DNA from: Methylobacterium ajmalii
Lineage (GTDB): Bacteria; Pseudomonadota; Alphaproteobacteria; Rhizobiales; Beijerinckiaceae
DNA: 64,000 nt
Assembly (NCBI RefSeq): GCF_016613415.1
Contig: NZ_JACWCT010000125.1
Span: 39,664 to 103,663 of the forward strand
Direction of reading: 5' to 3'
Both the position numbers and the translations under genes were made by a program. Below, piece by piece: positions 8,494 through 16,837 of the stretch; the first letter of the stretch is position 1, and the number at the start of each line of letters is the position of its first letter. Below the pieces are notes generated by a model. It had not been told where the DNA came from and ran no database searches. It saw only the letters and a list, made by a program, of their open reading frames with translations.

Positions 8494-9249
8494 ATGACAG
8501 ACCGCCTCGCCCCCGGCTGGCTGAACGCCCGGCCGATCGCCCATCGCGGCCTGCACGACCGCACCGCCGGCATCCCCGAGAACACGATCGCGGCGGCGAA
8601 GGCCGCGATCGCGGGCGGCTACGCGATCGAGTGCGACGTCCAGCTCAGCCGGGACGGCGAGGCGATGGTGTTTCACGATGCCGGCCTCGGCCGGCTGACC
8701 GGGGCCGACGGCCTGGTGCGCGAGCGCGACGCCGCCGATCTCGGGCAACTGACGGTGCTCGGCAGCGCCGAGCGGGTGCCCACCCTGCCGGAGTTCCTGG
8801 AGACGATCGCCGGCCGCACGCCGCTGATCGTCGAGGTGAAGACCCGGTTCGACGGCGACCTCGCGCTCGCCCGCCGGACCGCCGAGATCGTGGCCGCCTA
8901 TGACGGTCCGCTGGCGGTGAAGTCGTTCGATCCGGTGATCGTCGGCGCGCTCGCCGACCTCGTTCCCGGCATCCCGCGCGGCATCGTGGCGGAGAGCCGC
9001 CACGACGACCCGTCCTACGCGAGCCTCACCGAGGCGCAGCGGCACGGGCTGGGCCAGCTGCTGCATTTTTCGGAGAGCCGGCCGGACTTCCTGTCCTGGC
9101 GCGTCGACGACCTGCCGAACGCCGCCACCCACCTCTGCCGCCTTCTCGGGCGGATGCCGGTGATGGCCTGGACCGTGCGCAACGAGGTGCAGATGCGCCT
9201 CGCGCGGACCCATGCCGACCAGATGGTGTTCGAGGGCTTCCGGCCCTGA
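8494..9249 (+). CDS. glycerophosphodiester phosphodiesterase
   Basis: 251-residue GDPD-family phosphodiesterase with a TIM barrel, cleaving glycerophosphodiesters to glycerol-3-phosphate and alcohol. Signature IAHRGLHDRTAGIPENT gives the catalytic His/Arg and the Glu-Asn pair; ECDVQLSRDG carries the metal ligands and VFHDAGLGRLT the second catalytic His. No signal peptide, so a cytosolic form like UgpQ. The start at MTDRLAPGW leaves the hairpin repeat outside the coding region. Confidence 0.92.
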   Translation: MTDRLAPGWLNARPIAHRGLHDRTAGIPENTIAAAKAAIAGGYAIECDVQLSRDGEAMVFHDAGLGRLTGADGLVRERDAADLGQLTVLGSAERVPTLPEFLETIAGRTPLIVEVKTRFDGDLALARRTAEIVAAYDGPLAVKSFDPVIVGALADLVPGIPRGIVAESRHDDPSYASLTEAQRHGLGQLLHFSESRPDFLSWRVDDLPNAATHLCRLLGRMPVMAWTVRNEVQMRLARTHADQMVFEGFRP

Positions 9250-9250
9250 A

Positions 9251-9478
9251 TCAGGGACGGGCCGGCATCTGGAACCAGGCGAACCGGGGCACCAGGCCGG
9301 CGAGCGCCGCCGACGGGCATTCGGCGCTGAGGGCGTCGGCCACCGCGTCGGCCTCCTCCATCGCGAGCCCGACCTGCAGAACGTCGTCGATCACCGCGAT
9401 GGCGCCCGAGCGCACGTCGTAGACGGTCCAGCCGTCGCGGTCGCGGCGAATGTCGTAGCGGGTGGCGTGGATCGACAT
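9251..9478 (-). CDS. small conserved protein of unknown function
   Basis: 75 residues, no signal peptide or membrane segment. The sequence RDRDGWTVYDVRSGAIAVID followed by a VGLAMEEADAVADAL helix resembles short uncharacterised proteins common in Methylobacterium; I recognise the style but no function. It lies 117 bases downstream of the SOS-boxed 77-aa gene on the same strand and could share its transcript. It converges on the phosphodiesterase gene with a one-base gap between stops. Confidence 0.7.
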   Translation of the reverse strand: MSIHATRYDIRRDRDGWTVYDVRSGAIAVIDDVLQVGLAMEEADAVADALSAECPSAALAGLVPRFAWFQMPARP

Positions 9479-9595
9479 GGATGTGCGTCCCGGCTGGTGA
9501 GAATGGCGTAGTCCGGTGGGGGCATGGGTCGATGTGCCGGCGCGCACGCGACGGCTGGGTGGGTAGGCGCGGACGGTGCGGACGACGCGCGCCCG

Positions 9596-9829
9596 TCAGC
9601 CCCGCCCGATCGGCCCGGCCCGCACGTAGCCGCGGGAGATCAGCCGGTCGCGCTGACGCGTCCGGCGCTCGGCCTCGCCGAGATCGGCGAGCGCATCGGC
9701 GATCACCCGGCGGAGCGCCAGGCCGGCATCTCCCCCGGCCGCCGTCAGGTAGGCGGCCGCGATCGTCTCGACGCCGGGCGCCCGCCCGTCGCGTCGCTCC
9801 GCCGGTTCGTGGTTGATGGCGCCGTTCAT
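9596..9829 (-). CDS. 77-aa unknown protein, putative SOS-regulated gene
   Basis: Small soluble Ala/Arg-rich protein with a predicted helix-rich core (ETIAAAYLTAAG, LALRRVIADALADLGEAERR) and a basic C-terminus. No family recognised; no Cys, no membrane segment, no signal peptide. What makes it notable is upstream: a GAAC-N7-GAAC sequence 50-64 bases before the ATG, exactly the alphaproteobacterial LexA box, centred in a larger TCACGTTA/TAACGTGA palindrome. That predicts DNA-damage induction. Function is unknown; small SOS proteins in Caulobacter act as division inhibitors, but no sequence similarity to them is visible. Confidence 0.65.
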   Translation of the reverse strand: MNGAINHEPAERRDGRAPGVETIAAAYLTAAGGDAGLALRRVIADALADLGEAERRTRQRDRLISRGYVRAGPIGRG

Positions 9830-9870
9830 GGCTTTCAGGCTCACCGCTGCGCGAAGCCGGCCCCGCCGAC

Positions 9871-9893
9871 TCACGTTAGAACATAACGTGAAC
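9871..9893 (-). promoter_or_regulatory. LexA (SOS) box upstream of the 77-aa gene
   Basis: Positions 9879-9893 read GAACATAACGTGAAC, i.e. GTTC-N7-GTTC on the minus strand, the established alphaproteobacterial LexA operator. It overlaps an 8-bp perfect inverted repeat, TCACGTTA (9871-9878) and TAACGTGA (9884-9891), spaced by 5 bases. The only gene correctly placed for it is the 77-aa gene at 9596-9829. Confidence 0.7.
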
Positions 9894-9970
9894 AAGCCAC
9901 GGCGAGGGCGGTCCGGTCAAGCTGCGTTCGCGTGGCCGGCGGCCGGTGTGGATAGCGGGGAGAGCGTGCC

Positions 9971-10858
9971 TCAGGGCGCGCGGGTCGCGGCCGGGTCGCC
10001 GGCCCGCACCGGCGCCTCGACGTAGCGGCCCCGGGCCGGTACCGCCACCGACGCGAAGTCGCGGGCGAGGTCGTGCAGGGCCCGGCGCAGGCCGGGGCCG
10101 CGCAGCGGCCGGCCGTGGCCGGTAAGGGCCAGTTCGGGCTCGAGCTGCGCCAGGGCCGCCACCGAGCGCCCGGCGGCGTCCCAGTCGACCGTGAGGTAGC
10201 GCGGCGGCCCATGCATCTCGGGCGCCTGCGTCGCGACGGCGTAGACCGATTCCTGCGCGGTCGCCACGAAGGCGTCGCCGGCAATGAGCGTCCGGTCGGC
10301 GGCGCGCCAGAGCGAGACGTGGCCGGGGGAATGGCCGGGTGTGTGGAGCCAGCGCCAGCCCGGCAGCGGCGGCACGCTGCCGTCCTCCGGCAGGAGGTGC
10401 AGGCGGGCGCCGACGTCGACCGGACTCGTGGGGAAGAGCGGCGAGAGCCGGGCGACGAGGCCGCCGCCGACGCCCGGATCCGGAGCCGGGTAGGCGGCGC
10501 TGCCGTCGAGATAGGGGCGCTCAAGCGGGTGCGCCCAGACCGGGGCGTCCCAGGCCTCGGCCAGATCCTCAAGCACGCCGACATGGTCGAAATGGCCGTG
10601 GGTGAGCACGATCGCGGCCGGGCGGGCGCCCTGACCGAACCGGGACGCGGCCGCCGCCTCGATGGCGGCCCGCGAGCCCATGATCCCGGCATCGACCAGC
10701 ACCCAGCCCCGATCCCCTGCCCCGGGCGGGCCCAGATACGCGACGTTGACGATGGCGTGGCGCTGGTAGGCGAGGTCCGAGCGCAGCGCGTGGGTGCCGT
10801 CCGGGCCGGCGGGGGCGTCGTCGACCGAGTCGGGATCGATCGGGATCTGCTGGGTCAT
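9971..10858 (-). CDS. MBL-fold metallo-hydrolase
   Basis: 295-residue metallo-beta-lactamase-fold enzyme with the THGHFDH motif (His87, His89, Asp91, His92), HTPGHSPGH for the third His ligand, AGDAF for the bridging Asp and TGHG for the last His. All metal ligands are present, so it should be a two-metal hydrolase. Substrate unknown; the VNVAYLGPPG start and WVLVDAG strand resemble the Zn-dependent hydrolase (glyoxalase II-like) branch. It has no signal peptide. Its gene diverges from the autotransporter. Confidence 0.88.
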   Translation of the reverse strand: MTQQIPIDPDSVDDAPAGPDGTHALRSDLAYQRHAIVNVAYLGPPGAGDRGWVLVDAGIMGSRAAIEAAAASRFGQGARPAAIVLTHGHFDHVGVLEDLAEAWDAPVWAHPLERPYLDGSAAYPAPDPGVGGGLVARLSPLFPTSPVDVGARLHLLPEDGSVPPLPGWRWLHTPGHSPGHVSLWRAADRTLIAGDAFVATAQESVYAVATQAPEMHGPPRYLTVDWDAAGRSVAALAQLEPELALTGHGRPLRGPGLRRALHDLARDFASVAVPARGRYVEAPVRAGDPAATRAP

Positions 10859-11097
10859 GCCGGCACCTCGCGACGGGAATGCCCGACCAATGCTCCCAAG
10901 GAGTATCTGTTCCCGCCGCCGCTCCCTCGCCTCCCCGCTCTCGTGACGTTTCTGCAACGACCGTCCGGAAAGAGACGATTGCGAAACATCCGTGGCCCCA
11001 ATCGGGCTTTTTCGCGGCTACTTTCGCCACGAGCGCTGACAGGCGCCGTCCGCAAAGAAGAAGGCTGCAAAGCCCACGCCCCAATCGAGGCAATTTG

Positions 11098-14000
11098 ATG
11101 CAAGTCCATAGACAGTCGAGACGCAAGACGATGGCCGCCCGCGGCTTGATCTCGCTCCTCTGCTCGACGATCTCTTACGCAGCGTTGGCCCAGTCGTCCG
11201 GGTACCAGGATCCGGGCCGCCCGGGCGACGCCGCGAGCTGGCGCACGCCGGAATATCTCGGCGACTGGGGCCTGACCTCGATGCGGGCCGACCAGGCCTA
11301 TGCCCGGGGCGTCACCGGGCGCGGCGTCGTGGTCGGCTCGGTCGATTCCGGCTTCCTCGCCACCCATCCGGAATTCGCCGGCCAGGTGACGTCCCTCACC
11401 GTGCAGGGCAACTACCTCGCGGACGGCTACCGCTACGAGACCGCCGCGGGCGTGCGCAGCGACCTGTTCGCGGCGGGCAGCGCCTTCTCGGTGCCGGGCA
11501 CCTGGATCCGCGGCGTCAACGACGATCACGGCACCCATGTCGACGGCACCATCGTGGCGCGCCGCGACGGCACCGGCATGCACGGCGTCGCCTTCGGGGC
11601 GACCCTGCTCGCTACCAACACCAACGCCACCGATTCCGCGATCTACGGCGCCAACCAGGACTACGCCTACTTCAAGGCCGCCTACGGCAACCTGGCGGCC
11701 GCCGGCGCGCGGGTGATCAACTCGTCCTGGGGCAGCCCACCGCCCTCCGAGAACTACAACACCCTCGCCGGGGTCGCGGCCGGCTACGCCAAGTTCCAGG
11801 GCCGGCTCGACTGGCTCGACGCGGTCGCCGAGACCACCCGGCAATACGGCACCATCATGGTCTTCGCCGCCGGCAATGCCGGGGTGAACAACCCGACCGT
11901 GCGCGCCGCCCTGCCCTACTTCGAGCCCGACCTCGAATCGCGATGGATCGCCGCCTCGGGCCTGACCATCGACGACGGCACGGCGTTCAACCGCTGCGGG
12001 CTCGCCAAGTACTGGTGCATCGCCGCGCCCGGCCGCGGCATCCTGAGCACCGTGACCTCGACCGCGGGCGTGGCGGGCTACGGCTCGAAGAGCGGCACCT
12101 CGATGTCGGCGCCCCACGTCACCGGCGCGCTGGCGCTGGTGATGGAGCGCTTCCCCTACATGACCAACGAGCAGGCGCGCGACGTGCTGCTCACCACCGC
12201 GACCCATCTCGGCAGCGGCCCGGCCGACGTGCCGAACGAGACCTTCGGCTGGGGCAAGATCGACCTCGGCCGCGCCATGAACGGCCCGGGCCAGTTCCTC
12301 GGCCGCTTCACCGCCACCCTGCCGGGCGGCACGCTCGACATCTGGTCGAACGACATCTCGGACGCCGCGCTGCGCCAGCGCCAGGTCGAGGACGGCGCCG
12401 AGCACGCGACCTGGGTGCAGGTGAAGGCCGCCCGCGGCTGGAGCGCCGGTCTGCCGGCGGGCGCGACCGCCGACCAGCAGATCGAATACACCTGGCGCGA
12501 GGCGCGCGATCAGGCCTTCCTCGCCCGCACCTACCAGGGCGGGCTGACCAAGGCCGGGGACGGCGCGCTGATCCTGACCGGCGCCAACACCTATACGGGC
12601 TCGACCGAGGTGAATGGCGGCCTGCTCGCCGTGAACGGGTCGATCACCTCGATCGCCAACGTGAATGCGGGCGGCACGCTCGGCGGCAACGGCACCCTCG
12701 GCGGGCTCGCCGTCCGCTCGGGCGGCACCGTGGCGCCGGGCCTCGGCATCGGCACGCTCAACGTCGCCGGCAACGTCGGCTTCGCCCCTGGCTCGCTCTA
12801 CGCCGTCGAGGTCGCCCCGGGCCGCAGCGACCGCATCAGCGCCACCGGCGCCGCGCGGATCGACGGCGGCACCGTGACGGTCGCGGCGGAGGGGACGGGC
12901 GGCGTCTTGAGCCCCGGCGCCCTGCGCGGGCTGCTCGGCCAGCGCACCACGATCCTGTCGGCGACCCAGGGGATCAGCGGCCGCTTCGACGCCGCGATGC
13001 CGGGCTACACCTTCATCGGGGCGAACCTCGATTACGGCACCGACAGCGTCGGCCTGACGCTGGCGCGCAACGCCACGACCTTCGCGTCCATCGGCGCCAC
13101 CCGCAACCAGGCCGCGACCGGCGGGGCGATCGAGGCGCTCGGCGCCGGCAACGCGCTCTACGAGACGGTGCTGGTCAACGCCGATCCGGCGGCGGCGCGC
13201 TCCGCCTTCGCGTCCCTCTCGGGCGAGATCCATGCCAGCGCCGTGACGGCGCAGTTCGAGACCGCGTTCTTCGTGCGCGAGGCGATCCTCGACCGCCTGC
13301 GCCGGGGCGACGTCGCGGGCGCGCCGGTCTTCGGGGGGCTCTCGGCGGCCAGCCTGCCGGCGGCCTACTCGGCCGACCTGCCGGGCCGGGTCGCGCCGCC
13401 CGCCCAGGTGCCGGCGCAGCTCGCCGCGCCGCGGGCCTACGGGCTCTGGGGCCAGGGCTTCGGCGCCTTCGGCCGGACGCGGAGCGACGGCAACGCCGCC
13501 TCGCTGTCGCGCCAGATCAGCGGCTTCGTCCTCGGTGCCGATACCGGCCTCGATCTCGGCGGGCTCCCCGGCGCCTGGCGCGTCGGCGTCGCCGGCGGCT
13601 ACACCAACACCAGCCTCGACGTGACCGGCCGGGCCTCCTCGGGCGTGATCGAGAGCGGCTTCGGCGGCCTCTACGCCGGCACCACCCTCGGGCCGGTGGC
13701 CCTGCGCTTCGGCGGCGTCGCGGGGGGCAACAGCCTGTCGCTCCGGCGCAGCATCCTGGCACCGGGCTTTGCCCAGGGGCTGAACGCCCGCACCAGCGGC
13801 CTCACCGCGCAGGTCTTCGGCGAGGTCGGCTACCGGGTGGCGTTCGGCGCGGCCGTGATCGAGCCCTTCGTCGGCGCGGCGGCGATCCGCATCGGCCAGG
13901 ACGCCTTCACCGAGCGCGGCGGCCCGGCGGCCTTGTCCGGCCTCGGCCGCGACAACGATCTGGCCGCCACCACGGTCGGCGTGCGGGGCTCGACCCGGCT

Positions 14001-14271
14001 CACCGCCGACCTGCCTGTGTACCTGACCGGCCTCGTCGGCTGGCGCCGGGCCTACGGCGACGTGGTGCCCAAGGCCCTCCTCGCCTTCGGGGCCGGCCAG
14101 ACCGGCTTCCTGGTCGCCGGCGTGCCGATCAACCGCGACGCGGTGGTGGCGCAGGCCGGCCTCGACTGGGCGGTCTCCCCGGCGACGACGCTCGGCGTGT
14201 CCTATACCGGCCAGGCCGGCGAGCGGGCGCAGGACCACGCGGTGAAGGGCAACTTCACCTACCGGTTCTGA
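11098..14271 (+). CDS. subtilisin-like autotransporter serine protease
   Basis: 1057-residue secreted protease using type V secretion. Signal peptide at 1-31 (cleavage after ALA). Peptidase S8 domain: Asp83 (GSVDSGF), His144 in DHGTHVDG, oxyanion Asn260 (FAAGN) and Ser335 in SGTSMSAPHVTGA, so the catalytic triad is complete. A passenger beta-strand repeat (GDGALILTGANTYTGSTEVN) is at about 481-515, and a C-terminal 12-stranded autotransporter barrel at about 779-1057, ending in the aromatic YRF needed for outer-membrane insertion. GAGG lies 7 bases before the chosen ATG. It stands alone, with a strong hairpin terminator after it. Confidence 0.93.
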   Translation: MQVHRQSRRKTMAARGLISLLCSTISYAALAQSSGYQDPGRPGDAASWRTPEYLGDWGLTSMRADQAYARGVTGRGVVVGSVDSGFLATHPEFAGQVTSLTVQGNYLADGYRYETAAGVRSDLFAAGSAFSVPGTWIRGVNDDHGTHVDGTIVARRDGTGMHGVAFGATLLATNTNATDSAIYGANQDYAYFKAAYGNLAAAGARVINSSWGSPPPSENYNTLAGVAAGYAKFQGRLDWLDAVAETTRQYGTIMVFAAGNAGVNNPTVRAALPYFEPDLESRWIAASGLTIDDGTAFNRCGLAKYWCIAAPGRGILSTVTSTAGVAGYGSKSGTSMSAPHVTGALALVMERFPYMTNEQARDVLLTTATHLGSGPADVPNETFGWGKIDLGRAMNGPGQFLGRFTATLPGGTLDIWSNDISDAALRQRQVEDGAEHATWVQVKAARGWSAGLPAGATADQQIEYTWREARDQAFLARTYQGGLTKAGDGALILTGANTYTGSTEVNGGLLAVNGSITSIANVNAGGTLGGNGTLGGLAVRSGGTVAPGLGIGTLNVAGNVGFAPGSLYAVEVAPGRSDRISATGAARIDGGTVTVAAEGTGGVLSPGALRGLLGQRTTILSATQGISGRFDAAMPGYTFIGANLDYGTDSVGLTLARNATTFASIGATRNQAATGGAIEALGAGNALYETVLVNADPAAARSAFASLSGEIHASAVTAQFETAFFVREAILDRLRRGDVAGAPVFGGLSAASLPAAYSADLPGRVAPPAQVPAQLAAPRAYGLWGQGFGAFGRTRSDGNAASLSRQISGFVLGADTGLDLGGLPGAWRVGVAGGYTNTSLDVTGRASSGVIESGFGGLYAGTTLGPVALRFGGVAGGNSLSLRRSILAPGFAQGLNARTSGLTAQVFGEVGYRVAFGAAVIEPFVGAAAIRIGQDAFTERGGPAALSGLGRDNDLAATTVGVRGSTRLTADLPVYLTGLVGWRRAYGDVVPKALLAFGAGQTGFLVAGVPINRDAVVAQAGLDWAVSPATTLGVSYTGQAGERAQDHAVKGNFTYRF

Positions 14272-14288
14272 TCGGCTGACGAACAAGG

Positions 14289-14322
14289 AAGGCCCGCCGC
14301 CTCGGCCGAGGCGGCGGGCCTT
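14289..14322. terminator. bidirectional hairpin terminator
   Basis: AAGGCCCGCCGCCTC, loop GGCC, then GAGGCGGCGGGCCTT: a perfect 15-bp stem followed by TTTCC on the plus strand. It lies between the convergent autotransporter and MHS transporter genes and can serve both. Confidence 0.85.
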
Positions 14323-14350
14323 TCCTGTCATGGGGTGGGGCAGGATCGGG

Positions 14351-15688
14351 TCAGCGCTTGCCCAGCAGCTCCATCGGCGTGCGGTAGGTCTCCCGCGCCG
14401 TGAAGATCGACACCGCGGCGATACCGGCCGTGACGGTGACGAAGGCCGCGACCGGGACCCAGCCGGTCGGGCCGTCGCCGAGGAGCGCGGCGCTGATCAC
14501 CGGGGCGAAGCCGCCGAGCGCGAAGCCGATCTGGGTGCCGATCGCCATGCCCGACAGCCGGACCTTGGTGTCGAACATCTCGCCGTAGAGCGACGGCCAC
14601 ACCCCGTTGGCGGCGCTGTAGACCACGCCCGAGAGCAGGATGCCGAAGGTAAAGATCAGCGGGATGTTGCCCTGGCTGATCGCCCACATGTAGGGCCAGA
14701 TCAGCGCGGCGGAGCCGAGCGCGCCGAAGATGAAGACCGGGCGGCGGCCGATCCGGTCGGCGAGCGCCGCGAAGGCCGGGATCGCGCCGAGCGCCACCAC
14801 GTTGGCGAGGATCAGCACGGTCAGCATCGTCGGGCGGTCGATCTTCATCGTGTTGACCGCGTAGGACAGGGTGAAGACGCTGAAGATCGTGCTCACCACC
14901 GAGACCAGCGCGGCGAAGATCACCCGCAGCACGTCGGCCCACTGGGTGCGGAACAGTACCGCGACCGGCAGGTCGGCCTTGGCGTGGGCCTGCGTCTCCT
15001 GCTCCTTCTCGAAGACCGGGGTCTCCGGGAGGGTGCGGCGGACCCAGAACCCGACCGCGACCACGAGGGCGCTGAGGAAGAACGGGATGCGCCAGCCCCA
15101 GGACAGCATCTGCGCCTCGGGCATCTGGGTGATCGGCAGGAAGACCAGCGTGGCGAGGATCAATCCCGCCTGGGTGCCGCTCAGGGTGAAGCTGGTGAAG
15201 AAGGCGCGCTTGTGGGCGGGGGCGTGCTCCAGCGTCATCGAGTTGGCACCGGCCTGCTCGCCGGCGGCCGAGACGCCCTGGAGCAGGCGGGCGATGACGA
15301 GCAGGATCGGCGACAGGATGCCGAGCTGGTCGTAGGTCGGCAGGCAGCCGATCATGAAGGTCGAGAGGCCCATCAGGAGCAGTGTGAAGGTGAGCACCTT
15401 CTTGCGGCCGAAGCGGTCGCCGATATGGCCGAGCGCCACGGCGCCGAGCGGCCGGGTGATGTAGGCGACGCCGAAGGTCGCGAACGAGGCGATCGCCGCC
15501 GCCTGCGGGTTGTTCGGCGCAAAGAACAGTTTCGGGAAGATCAGCGCCGCGGCGGTTCCGTAGATGAAGAAGTCGTAGTATTCGACCGCGCTGCCGATCC
15601 AGCTCGCGAGCGCGGCCTTCTTCGGCGTCTTCACGGCCTCGGGTTCGGCGACCGCGGCGGCGGGCGCGGGATAGACGGAGGAGGTCAT
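14351..15688 (-). CDS. MHS-family major facilitator, probable shikimate/quinate transporter
   Basis: 445-residue MFS permease of the metabolite:H+ symporter family (ShiA/KgtP type). Features are ASWIGSAVEYYDFFIYGTAA in helix 1, LGHIGDRFGRKKVL between helices 2 and 3, RLLQGVSAAGEQAG and SWGWRIPFF. Twelve membrane segments are expected. It follows shikimate/quinate dehydrogenase on the same strand after 98 bases, so shikimate or quinate uptake is the likeliest role; the substrate itself is inferred from context. AAGGAAA precedes the ATG. Confidence 0.85.
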   Translation of the reverse strand: MTSSVYPAPAAAVAEPEAVKTPKKAALASWIGSAVEYYDFFIYGTAAALIFPKLFFAPNNPQAAAIASFATFGVAYITRPLGAVALGHIGDRFGRKKVLTFTLLLMGLSTFMIGCLPTYDQLGILSPILLVIARLLQGVSAAGEQAGANSMTLEHAPAHKRAFFTSFTLSGTQAGLILATLVFLPITQMPEAQMLSWGWRIPFFLSALVVAVGFWVRRTLPETPVFEKEQETQAHAKADLPVAVLFRTQWADVLRVIFAALVSVVSTIFSVFTLSYAVNTMKIDRPTMLTVLILANVVALGAIPAFAALADRIGRRPVFIFGALGSAALIWPYMWAISQGNIPLIFTFGILLSGVVYSAANGVWPSLYGEMFDTKVRLSGMAIGTQIGFALGGFAPVISAALLGDGPTGWVPVAAFVTVTAGIAAVSIFTARETYRTPMELLGKR

Positions 15689-15786
15689 CGGCGTTTCCTT
15701 GGGGATTGGGGACGGACGGGCCCGTTGGATCGGACCGCATTCTTCAAAGGCTTGGGTGGCGGCTCGGGCCGCCGACCGGGACCGGT

Positions 15787-16650
15787 TCAGGCCGTCCGGC
15801 CGAGCTCGGCGAAGTGGCGGAGCATCCGCTCCGGGTCCGGGGTCAGGCCGGTGATGAGGCGGAAGGCCTCGACCGCCTGGAACACCGCCATGCCGCCGCC
15901 GTCGAGGGTGCGGCAGCCGATCCGGCGCGCCTCGCGCAGGAGCGCGGTCTCGAGCGGGAAATAGACGATCTCGGCGACGAACAGCCCAGGATGCAGGTAC
16001 TCGGCCGGCAGCGGCAGGCCCGGATACTTGTCCATGCCGGTCGGCGTGCAGTGGACGAGACCGTCCGCCGCCGCGACTTCCGCCGCCAGGTCGGTGCAGG
16101 CCCGCGCGCGGCCGGCGCCGAAGCGCGCGCAGAGCGAGGCCGCGACGCCAGCCGCCCGGGCCGGGTCGATGTCGTTGAGGACGAGATCCTCGACTCCGAG
16201 GGTCAGGAGCGCGTGGGCCACCGCCGCGCCGGCACCGCCCGCGCCGAGCTGCACGACGCGGGTCAGCGCCACGTCGGGCAGGCCGCGCCGGAACGCCTCG
16301 GCGAAGCCCCACCAGTCGGTGTTGTGGCCGATCCGCTTGCCGTCGCGCAGGACCACCGTGTTGACAGCGCCCAAGGCGGCCGCGTCGGGCGACAGCTCGT
16401 CGAGATGGGCGAGCACCGCCTGCTTGCAGGGATGGGTGATGTTGAGGCCGGAAAAGCCCATCCGCTCGGCGGCGGTCAGAAGCTCGGGCAGCGCGTCGGC
16501 ACCCAGACCGAGCTTCTCCAGGTCGATCTTCTGGTAGAGGAGGCGCAGGCCCTGCGCGTCGCCCTCGTGCTCGTGCATCGGAGGCGTGCGGGACGCCTGG
16601 ATGCCGTTGCCGATCAGGCCGGCCAGGACGGATCTGGGGGCTGCGCCCAT
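15787..16650 (-). CDS. shikimate/quinate dehydrogenase (catabolic type)
   Basis: 287-residue AroE-superfamily NAD(P)-dependent dehydrogenase oxidising shikimate or quinate. Substrate pocket motifs are IQASRTPPMH, NITHPCKQ with the catalytic Lys, and GHNTDWWGF; the Rossmann loop is QLGAGGAGAAVAHA. The start MGAAPRSVLAGLIG lacks the usual short biosynthetic N-terminus and, like catabolic homologues, carries the longer EGDAQGLRLLYQKIDLE segment. Neighbouring dehydroshikimate dehydratase and MHS transporter point to catabolism toward protocatechuate rather than aromatic amino-acid synthesis. Confidence 0.88.
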   Translation of the reverse strand: MGAAPRSVLAGLIGNGIQASRTPPMHEHEGDAQGLRLLYQKIDLEKLGLGADALPELLTAAERMGFSGLNITHPCKQAVLAHLDELSPDAAALGAVNTVVLRDGKRIGHNTDWWGFAEAFRRGLPDVALTRVVQLGAGGAGAAVAHALLTLGVEDLVLNDIDPARAAGVAASLCARFGAGRARACTDLAAEVAAADGLVHCTPTGMDKYPGLPLPAEYLHPGLFVAEIVYFPLETALLREARRIGCRTLDGGGMAVFQAVEAFRLITGLTPDPERMLRHFAELGRTA

Positions 16651-16710
16651 GATGCGGGCTCCTCTCTCGAACGTTCCTCGGATGACGCGATTGCGACGCG
16701 CTTGAGGTCA

Positions 16711-16738
16711 AATGTACTAACCAGTACGTTCATGTCAA
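16711..16738 (-). promoter_or_regulatory. promoter with overlapping operator for the quinate/shikimate unit
   Basis: On the minus strand TTGACA (16733-16738), a 16-base spacer and TACATT (16711-16716) form a good promoter for the dehydrogenase-transporter pair. The spacer and -10 carry the inverted repeat GTACT-AACC-AGTAC (16714-16727). Bound there, a repressor would occlude polymerase. A near-identical 15-mer lies in the MFS/TetR gap near 26939, so a TetR-family regulator is suspected. Confidence 0.65.
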
Positions 16739-16837
16739 GCGCGGAAGGCGGCGGGCCGCCCCCGCCCCGCGCCGGGCTCGACGGAGCCGGCCCCGTTTGC
16801 GATGGAGGACCGGCGCACAAGCAGACGGGAGAACGCA

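Noticed and set aside
10855..14331. An 1158-codon open frame antisense to the autotransporter
   Set aside because: The plus-strand frame has a signal peptide, full protease triad and barrel; the antisense frame is His/Arg/Gly/Ala-rich with no recognisable domain, as expected from GC-rich codon bias.
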